A DNA stretch of 64,000 nt. Origin: CAYWVR01 sp964461715. GTDB taxonomy: Bacteria; Planctomycetota; Phycisphaerae; FEN-1346. Of the stretch, positions 58,878-64,000 are shown piece by piece. Within the stretch, counting starts at the first letter, position 1; every line of letters begins with the position of its first letter. The stretch covers positions 1 through 64,000 of the forward strand of contig CAYWVR010000009.1 in the NCBI GenBank assembly GCA_964461715.1, written 5' to 3'. Below the pieces are notes generated by a model, which worked only from the letters and a program-made list of their open reading frames with translations, ran no database searches and was not told the DNA's origin. The translations under genes were made by a program, and so were the position numbers.

Positions 58878-60638
58878 TCAAGAGAGCTTCGAGGCCGTCT
58901 CGGTGTCCCCGTAACGGCCGACCCAAAGGTCCTTGAGGTGGATCTCGACCTCGCGGGGTCCGCGGAAGTCGCTGATGCGGGCTGTGAAGGCGATGCCGCA
59001 CGAGCCCGCCCGCGAGAGGGTCTCGGCCACCTCGCCCATCCGCCAGCCGACGCATCGGATGGCCCGGCCCGCCTCGGTCACCCGCATCTGCATGTGGTCG
59101 CCTCGCCGTCCCATCCGCCGCGCGTCTCCGACGAGCCGCACCTCGCGCATGGCCAGCACGGGGCGCGGGTTGCCCGCGCCGAAGGGGCCCATGCGCTCGA
59201 GCGTGCCCACCGTCTCGACCGCCAGGTCCGCCAGGCTCACCTCGGCGTCGACGGTGAGGCGCGGCAGGAGGGCGTCGGGCGTCAGGGCCGAGGCGGCATG
59301 GGCGAGGAAGGCCTCGCGGAAGGCGGGGACGGCCTGTTCCTCCAGCCGCAAACCCGCCGCCATGGCGTGGCCGCCGAAGTTCGTTAGGTGCGACCCGCAG
59401 GCCACGAGGGCCTCGAAGAGGTGGAAGCCGGGGATGGAGCGACCGGAGCCCTGGGCCTGCCCGTCGGCGGTGGCGATGAGGACCGTGGGGCGATGGTACT
59501 TGTCGACGAGCCGCGACGCGACGATGCCGATGACGCCCGTGTGCCAGCCGTTGCCCGCGACAACCAAGGCCCGGTCGTGGTCGGGATCCGCCGTGGTCCC
59601 CAGGACCTCTTCCGCCTGCTCCAGAATCTCCTTCTCGACCTTCCGGCGGCGGCGGTTCTCCCGGTCCAGGCCCTCGGCGATGGCCATGGCGGCATCGGGG
59701 CCCGCCGTGGTCAGGAGCTCGACGGCCTCGAGGGCGGAGCCCATGCGGCCGGCGGCGTTCAAACGCGGTCCGAGCATGAAGCCGACGTGTCCCGCCTCCA
59801 GAGCCTTGCCCGCGAGGCCGGAGACTTCCAGCAGGGCGCGGATCCCCGGGTTCCGGCTCCCTGCCAGGGCCCGAAGGCCGAAATGGGCCAGCACGTGGTT
59901 CTCGCCCACCAGCGGCACGACGTCGGCGATGGTCCCCAGGGCCGCCAGACCCGTCGCGGCGAGGAGGAACTCGCGGAACTCGTCGCTGACGCGCGCCGCG
60001 GGGCTCATCTGCCGGCCCAGGGCCCAAGCGAGCTTCAGGGCCAGGCCCGCCCCCGACAGTTCCCGGAACGGGTAAGCCGAGTCCGGCAGCTTCGGGTCGA
60101 CGAGGACCGTCGCGTCGGGGAGGCGCCCCGGGTCAGGCTCGTGGTGATCGGTCACGAGCACGTCCATGCCGCGCTCGCGGGCCCGGGCAACCTCGGCGGC
60201 GCTCGTCACGCCACAATCGACCGTCACGAGCAGGCGGATCCCCTCGTCGGCGAGCTGGTCGACGGCGTCGGCGTTCAGGCCGTAGCCCTCCTCGACGCGG
60301 TGGGGGATGTAGACGCGAGCGTTTGCGTCCGCCAGGCGAAGGGCTTGCCACAGGATGGCCGCCCCCGTGATCCCGTCGACGTCGTAGTCGCCGTAGATCA
60401 CGATCGGCTCGCCGTCGCGAGCCGCGCGCATGAGACGCTCGGCGGCGGCGACAAGGGCGGGATCGACGCCGGGGTCGTGGAGCATATCGAGGGTCGGGGC
60501 AAGGAAGGCCCGGGCTTCGTCGACGTCGGCCAGACCGCGGGCGGCCAGCACCCGGGCCGCCAGCGGCGCCAAGCCCAGCTCCCGCGCAAGGGCCACCGTC
60601 TCGGGTGCGGGGGGACGGACGGTCCAAGTCTTCGCCAT
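58878..60638 (-). CDS. recJ: Single-stranded-DNA-specific exonuclease RecJ
   Basis: The 586-residue enzyme degrades single-stranded DNA 5' to 3' in recombination and mismatch repair. DHH motifs: YGDYDVDGITGAAIL (motif I), VTVDCGVTS, VTDHHEP (motif III), VDPKLPDS, LAALGTIADVVPL (motif IV), and the DHHA1 domain with SGRSIPGFHLFEAL and GGHAMAAGL. Length is normal. The ATG shares one base with the stop of the upstream P-loop gene (TGATG). A longer open frame upstream is not supported. Confidence 0.97.
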   Translation of the reverse strand: MAKTWTVRPPAPETVALARELGLAPLAARVLAARGLADVDEARAFLAPTLDMLHDPGVDPALVAAAERLMRAARDGEPIVIYGDYDVDGITGAAILWQALRLADANARVYIPHRVEEGYGLNADAVDQLADEGIRLLVTVDCGVTSAAEVARARERGMDVLVTDHHEPDPGRLPDATVLVDPKLPDSAYPFRELSGAGLALKLAWALGRQMSPAARVSDEFREFLLAATGLAALGTIADVVPLVGENHVLAHFGLRALAGSRNPGIRALLEVSGLAGKALEAGHVGFMLGPRLNAAGRMGSALEAVELLTTAGPDAAMAIAEGLDRENRRRRKVEKEILEQAEEVLGTTADPDHDRALVVAGNGWHTGVIGIVASRLVDKYHRPTVLIATADGQAQGSGRSIPGFHLFEALVACGSHLTNFGGHAMAAGLRLEEQAVPAFREAFLAHAASALTPDALLPRLTVDAEVSLADLAVETVGTLERMGPFGAGNPRPVLAMREVRLVGDARRMGRRGDHMQMRVTEAGRAIRCVGWRMGEVAETLSRAGSCGIAFTARISDFRGPREVEIHLKDLWVGRYGDTETASKLS

Positions 60639-61342
60639 CACCCGCCTCGCGTCTCGTCGAAGCCGAGGCGGCGCAGGAAGGCGTCGCTCTCGCGCCGCCA
60701 CCAGGGACCATCGAGCCGCTCGCGGACGTCCTTCATGAAGGCGGCGTTGCCGGGATGGTCGGCGTCGCCGGGGTGGACGTGGTGGAAGTCGGCGGTGTTG
60801 TAGACGGCGTCGCGGAATCCGAGGCGCGCGAGCCGCTGGGGGAACTCGAAGAACCCTTCGGCCGTGGGGTCGGACCGGGTGTTCCATGCCCAGATGCCGA
60901 CCTTCTCGAAAAGATCCCGCGCCGATCCTCGCACGCGCGCCAGGCCCGACCCCCTCGGTCCCGGTCCAATGACCATGACCACCAGGTCGGCCTCGCGGGC
61001 CCAAAGCCATGCGTTGCCCTCGACGAGGAGGGTGGCGTCGGAGTCGCGGGCGGCGTCGAGGGCCACCAGGCCTTTCGAGAGGCCGCGCGGCTCGGCCAGA
61101 AGCATCGTGACGCTCTCGGCCCCGGCCTCGCGATACCGGGCCGCTTCGGCGTTGTCTGCCAGCTCCTTGTCCGCGAGGACGAGGTGGCCGCACTCGGCCA
61201 CGTTCGCGGCCTCGGCTTCCGGCACCTCGTCTCCGAGGCGGATGCGGGCGACCGAGGTCCGATCAAGGGCCTGGATGAGCATCTCGGCGACGGCCGTCTT
61301 GCCGATGCCCTCGGTCACGCCCGCGACACAGATGACAGCCAT
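60638..61342 (-). CDS. P-loop NTPase, MobB/BioD-like, unknown function
   Basis: The 234-residue protein begins with a Walker A loop AVICVAGVTEGIGKTAVAE (GxxxxGKT). LLVEGNAWLWAREADLVVMV may be the Walker B region. The C-terminal half includes FFEFPQRLARLGF and ADFHHVHPGDADHPGN. It resembles the GTPase/ATPase domain of MobB or dethiobiotin synthase (SIMIBI class) but does not match fully. GAGG precedes the ATG. The stop overlaps the recJ start. Substrate unknown. Confidence 0.75.
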   Translation of the reverse strand: MAVICVAGVTEGIGKTAVAEMLIQALDRTSVARIRLGDEVPEAEAANVAECGHLVLADKELADNAEAARYREAGAESVTMLLAEPRGLSKGLVALDAARDSDATLLVEGNAWLWAREADLVVMVIGPGPRGSGLARVRGSARDLFEKVGIWAWNTRSDPTAEGFFEFPQRLARLGFRDAVYNTADFHHVHPGDADHPGNAAFMKDVRERLDGPWWRRESDAFLRRLGFDETRGG

Positions 61343-61424
61343 ACGACCTCCCGGAAGAAACCGGTGAAGTGTATCAGGCGAGGGGGCGGGCGGGAAGGGG
61401 CAAGAGCCGGGAAGCGCGCCCCTG

Positions 61425-62180
61425 TCACCGAGCACGACCGTAGAGGGTGATGCGGAGGCCAGCCAGCATCGGGCATCGGTTGGCCAGCCTTTCCCACAGG
61501 ACTCCCGCCCGGGCCAGCGGTCCGAGGCCCGCGAGATAGGACGGCGGCTCTTCGCGTGTGCGGAGGTCCACGTCCGAGAACCCGGCCTTCCGCAGCGTTT
61601 GTCGAATCCGGGCCGGTGTGTTGGCGCGCCAGAAGGCCGGATACGGATCGTGCGCCGCGGCGGCATCCGGGTCCAGCCGCTGAATCAGCGCGCTCCAGAC
61701 CTCAAGGGGAAGCCAGCGGGCGGCCACGGTGCCCGGATGCAGAGCGTTGACGGTCCGGTAGAAGAACGGTCCCCCCGGCCGCAGGACGCGGCGGACTTCC
61801 CCAAGGTAGGCCACCGGGTCCGAGAGGTGCTCCAAGACGTAGTCGGAGAGGACGAGGTCGAAAGCGGCGTCCGCATAGGGCCATCGGTTGTCTCGGACGA
61901 CCTTGGCCTCGTCGAGGGCCGTGTTCGCGAGCACCGCTTCATCGACGTCAATGCCGCACACCTTCGCCGCCTCGCCGCGCAGGCGGCGGACGGGGTCGCG
62001 CGGCGTCGGACCGGCGCCGGCGTCGAGCACGACGTCGGTGGGCCGAAGGAGGGAGCGGATCCAGCGATAGAACAGGACGTTGGTCGGCACGTAGGGCGGG
62101 GGGTAGTGTCCTGGACCGGCCCGGGGCAGATCGGCCACCCCTGGAGGCTCGGATGCACGGTCCTGAGAGGGGTTGCCCAT
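61425..62180 (-). CDS. Class I SAM-dependent methyltransferase
   Basis: The 251-residue protein has the Rossmann methyltransferase core: VVLDAGAGPTPRDPV (SAM-binding motif I), VCGIDVDEAV (motif II), FDLVLSDYVLEHLSDPVAYL and VLRPGGPFFYRTVN (Methyltransf_11 type). The N-terminus is Pro rich. Substrate unknown. It lies seven bases after purQ on the same strand, so it is likely co-transcribed, but no purine link is implied. Confidence 0.9.
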   Translation of the reverse strand: MGNPSQDRASEPPGVADLPRAGPGHYPPPYVPTNVLFYRWIRSLLRPTDVVLDAGAGPTPRDPVRRLRGEAAKVCGIDVDEAVLANTALDEAKVVRDNRWPYADAAFDLVLSDYVLEHLSDPVAYLGEVRRVLRPGGPFFYRTVNALHPGTVAARWLPLEVWSALIQRLDPDAAAAHDPYPAFWRANTPARIRQTLRKAGFSDVDLRTREEPPSYLAGLGPLARAGVLWERLANRCPMLAGLRITLYGRAR

Positions 62181-62187
62181 GCCTCGC

Positions 62188-62970
62188 TCACGCGAAATAC
62201 GCCACGCCCCGCCGGAACACCCGCATGCCGTCGCCTTCCTCGGTCGGGCCCCGCCGGGTCCACGCGGGATGGTGCCAGGGCAGGACGTGTCGCTCCGGGT
62301 GCGGCATGAGACCGAGGACGCGGCCGGTCGGGTCGCAGACCCCTGCGATGTCGTCGATCGAGCCGTTCGGGTTCGCGGGGAAGCCGGCGCCCGCGTGGCC
62401 GTGGGCGCTCACGTAGCGGAAGGCCACTTGGCCGGCGGCATCGAGGGCGTCGGCGGAGGCGTCCGCGCCGGGGACGAACTTCCCCTCCCCGTGGGCCACC
62501 GGCAGGTACAGCGTCTCGCCCTTCTCCAGCAGCGGGCACCGGTCCGTCTCGACGCGCAGATGGACCCAGCGGTCCTCGAACTGGCCGGAATCGTTGGCGG
62601 TGAGCGTCGCCGATTGATCGAGCGTCGGTCGCCCGTTGTCCGAGCCGGGCAGAAGGCCGCACTTGACGAGCACCTGGAACCCGTTGCAGATGCCGAGCAC
62701 CAGCCCGCCGCGCTCCAGCAGCCCGTGGACGGCGTCGGCGAGGTGGTGGACGAGTTGATTGGCGAAAATCTTGCCGGCGGCGATGTCGTCGCCGTAGGAG
62801 AACCCGCCGGGGACCGTGAGAATCTGGTACGCGTCCAGCCGCGACGGGTCGTCGATGAGCCGGTTGATGTGGACGCGGTCCGCCGCGGCGCCCGCCTCCG
62901 TCCAGGCGAACTCCGTCTCGGCGTCGCAGTTGATCCCCGCGGTGCGAAGCACCAGCGCCCGTACGCCCAT
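62188..62970 (-). CDS. purQ: Phosphoribosylformylglycinamidine synthase, glutaminase subunit
   Basis: The 260-residue class I amidotransferase supplies ammonia to PurL in purine synthesis. Seen: LRTAGINCDAETEFAW, VPGGFSYGDDIAAG, the nucleophile Cys in LGICNGFQVL and the His-Glu pair in LMPHPERHVLPW. ATG 62970 follows AAGGAG; an in-frame ATG 12 codons upstream is inside purL. It begins two bases after the purL stop, consistent with a complex needing PurS, which is not in the window. Confidence 0.96.
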   Translation of the reverse strand: MGVRALVLRTAGINCDAETEFAWTEAGAAADRVHINRLIDDPSRLDAYQILTVPGGFSYGDDIAAGKIFANQLVHHLADAVHGLLERGGLVLGICNGFQVLVKCGLLPGSDNGRPTLDQSATLTANDSGQFEDRWVHLRVETDRCPLLEKGETLYLPVAHGEGKFVPGADASADALDAAGQVAFRYVSAHGHAGAGFPANPNGSIDDIAGVCDPTGRVLGLMPHPERHVLPWHHPAWTRRGPTEEGDGMRVFRRGVAYFA

Positions 62971-62972
62971 GG

Positions 62973-64000
62973 TCACTCCTTGCCCCAATCGAGCGGCCGT
63001 TTCCACGCCTCGCGAAGGTCATCGCACGCCAGGTCGATGACCGTTTCTCCGCCGATGCCGCGCACCACGAGCCGCGCGTCTTCGGTCGCCTCCCCCACGA
63101 GTGCGCAGGGAAGGCCCGTCAGATGCGCCGTGAAATCCCCCGCCCGGGCCGCCTCGACCTCGACGAGGAACCGCGTGGTCGATTCGCTGAAGGCGACGCG
63201 CCCGTCGTCGTCGAACCCGTGCGGGCGCGGCACATGGGCCAGATGCAGGTCGAGGCCCGGGCCCCCCGCGAAGGCCATCTCGGCCGCCGCCACGGCCAGG
63301 CCTCCCTCCGAAAGGTCGTGGCACGCACGGACGCATCCGTCGCGGATGGCCGTGTGAACGGCCCGGAAGAAGCGCGGCGCCGTCTCCAGATCGACCTGGG
63401 GCGCGCCCGTGCCGATGGCGCCGCGGAGGGCGTACCAGTGCGACCCGCCCAGCTCGTCCTTCGTCAGGCCCACGAGATAGACAGGGTTTCCGGGGGTCTT
63501 CAGGTCCATCGTCACGCACCGCCGCACGTCGTCGACGAGGGCCATCGAGCTGACCAGCAGCGTCGGCGGGATGACGATCGTCTCGTCGCCCCAGGCGAAC
63601 TCGTTGTTGAGGCTGTCCTTGCCGCTGATGAACGGCGTCCCGTATGCGACGGCCGTGTCGTAGAGGGCCTTGGAGGCGAGGACAAGCGACCCGAGCCGGT
63701 CGGGCTTGTCGCAGTTGCCCCAGCAGTAGTTGTCGAGCAGGGCGATGCGGTCCGGCCGCGCGCCCACCGCGACGACGTTCCGTACGGCCTCGTCGACCCC
63801 CGCCGCGGCCATCCAATACGGGTCCACGTCGCCGTACTTCGGGTTCATGCCGCACCCGACGGCGAGGCCCTTGATCGAGCCCAGGACGGGGGTGATGACG
63901 CAGGCGTCGCCGGGCCCGTCTTCGCCGGCGCCGACGAGCGGCTTGACGACCGTCTGGCCCTGGACCTCGTGATCGTACTGGCGGATGACCCATTCCTTCG
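62973..64000 (-). CDS. purL: Phosphoribosylformylglycinamidine synthase, PurL subunit (5' end beyond window)
   Basis: The C-terminal 342 residues are present; the frame is open to base 64000 and starts beyond it. It carries VGCGMNPKYGDVDPYWMA, DNYCWGNCDK, GTPFISGKDSLNNEF and HDLSEGGLAVAAAEMAF, all in the small-PurL AIRS-like fold. It uses ATP and PurQ-derived ammonia to convert FGAR to FGAM. Its stop lies two bases before purQ. The ORF should not be started at the internal ATG 63848, since coding clearly continues upstream. Confidence 0.95.
   Translation of the reverse strand, partial: KEWVIRQYDHEVQGQTVVKPLVGAGEDGPGDACVITPVLGSIKGLAVGCGMNPKYGDVDPYWMAAAGVDEAVRNVVAVGARPDRIALLDNYCWGNCDKPDRLGSLVLASKALYDTAVAYGTPFISGKDSLNNEFAWGDETIVIPPTLLVSSMALVDDVRRCVTMDLKTPGNPVYLVGLTKDELGGSHWYALRGAIGTGAPQVDLETAPRFFRAVHTAIRDGCVRACHDLSEGGLAVAAAEMAFAGGPGLDLHLAHVPRPHGFDDDGRVAFSESTTRFLVEVEAARAGDFTAHLTGLPCALVGEATEDARLVVRGIGGETVIDLACDDLREAWKRPLDWGKE

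Noticed and set aside
63846..63848. Start of purL at the internal ATG 63848
   Set aside because: The frame upstream to base 64000 reads a conserved purL sequence (VGCGMNPKYGDVDPY region preceded by coding codons), so the gene continues beyond the window.
1..64000. tRNA, rRNA, CRISPR arrays, prophage or transposase genes
   Set aside because: No cloverleaf, rRNA core, regularly spaced repeats or transposase motifs were found by eye on either strand. A tRNAscan, Infernal or CRISPR search could still find something missed.

Overview
The window is 64 kb of high-GC DNA (roughly two thirds G+C, with strongly GC-biased third codon positions) and holds one run of 100 N's, so it is a draft or metagenome-derived scaffold. 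The best reading is a planctomycete, probably of the Phycisphaerae type. Five proteins end in a PEP-CTERM sorting tail (Pro-Glu-Pro, hydrophobic helix, Arg cluster). There is also a prepilin-like protein with the H-X9-DG type ending, STAS/anti-sigma partner-switching genes, an unusual HTH-fused sigma-70 factor, a small GGQ release-factor-like protein and a BatA-like membrane protein. lpxB and kdsA show a lipopolysaccharide outer membrane. The lineage is an inference from gene content. No rRNA, tRNA, CRISPR array, phage or transposase gene was seen.

Layout. 1-9 kb: surface and secreted PEP-CTERM proteins, an MFS carrier beside acetyl-CoA synthetase, a PEP-CTERM/prepilin/PEP-CTERM operon, a small Cys/His-rich exported protein and a GyrI-GrpB fusion. 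9-18 kb: a structured intergenic region, then gap-pgk-rpe-accD (lower glycolysis, pentose phosphate, fatty-acid initiation), an atypical Ser/Thr kinase, the HTH-sigma factor and ribBA. 18-28.7 kb: a 1447-residue exported FlgD-like/propeller/CBM9-like protein, an MBL-fold hydrolase with topA, a nitroreductase, and a PEP-CTERM gene whose frame breaks in a run of eight C's. 28.7-37.9 kb: mutS2 coupled to a caspase-like exported protein, two similar coiled-coil exported proteins, an outer-membrane barrel, a metallophosphatase, a release-factor-like protein, kdsA and a lipid kinase. 38-43 kb: a tandem-PDZ/small protein/BatA-like/GIY-YIG operon, then STAS/HATPase/STAS. 43-51 kb: corA with a radical SAM gene, a zinc-ribbon membrane protein, lpxB, a Ca/Na exchanger, phoH with a tRNA-binding protein, and mntP. 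51-64 kb: a GH38 alpha-mannosidase interrupted by the gap, then one minus-strand run in transcription order: purL, purQ, methyltransferase, P-loop NTPase, recJ, dinB, a small ORF and dnaE.

How the genes fit together. Most of the window is housekeeping: carbon metabolism, DNA repair and topology, purine, riboflavin and LPS synthesis, and metal homeostasis (corA, mntP). Accessory interest lies in the exported and sorted proteins and in the regulators. Promoters of the TTGAC(A/G) - 16 to 18 bp - TAnnnT kind stand out against the GC background. At five genes the -10 box ends only 6-9 bases before the start codon, which points to leaderless transcripts. A 56-bp sequence occurs twice in opposite orientation (9410 and 22781) with 53 of 56 bases identical, inside the two longest intergenic regions, and is the clearest unexplained element. 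No complete undescribed system can be claimed. The strongest candidates are this repeat, the HTH-sigma protein with the nearby kinase, the dinB-small ORF-dnaE cassette, and the exported caspase-like protein coupled to mutS2.
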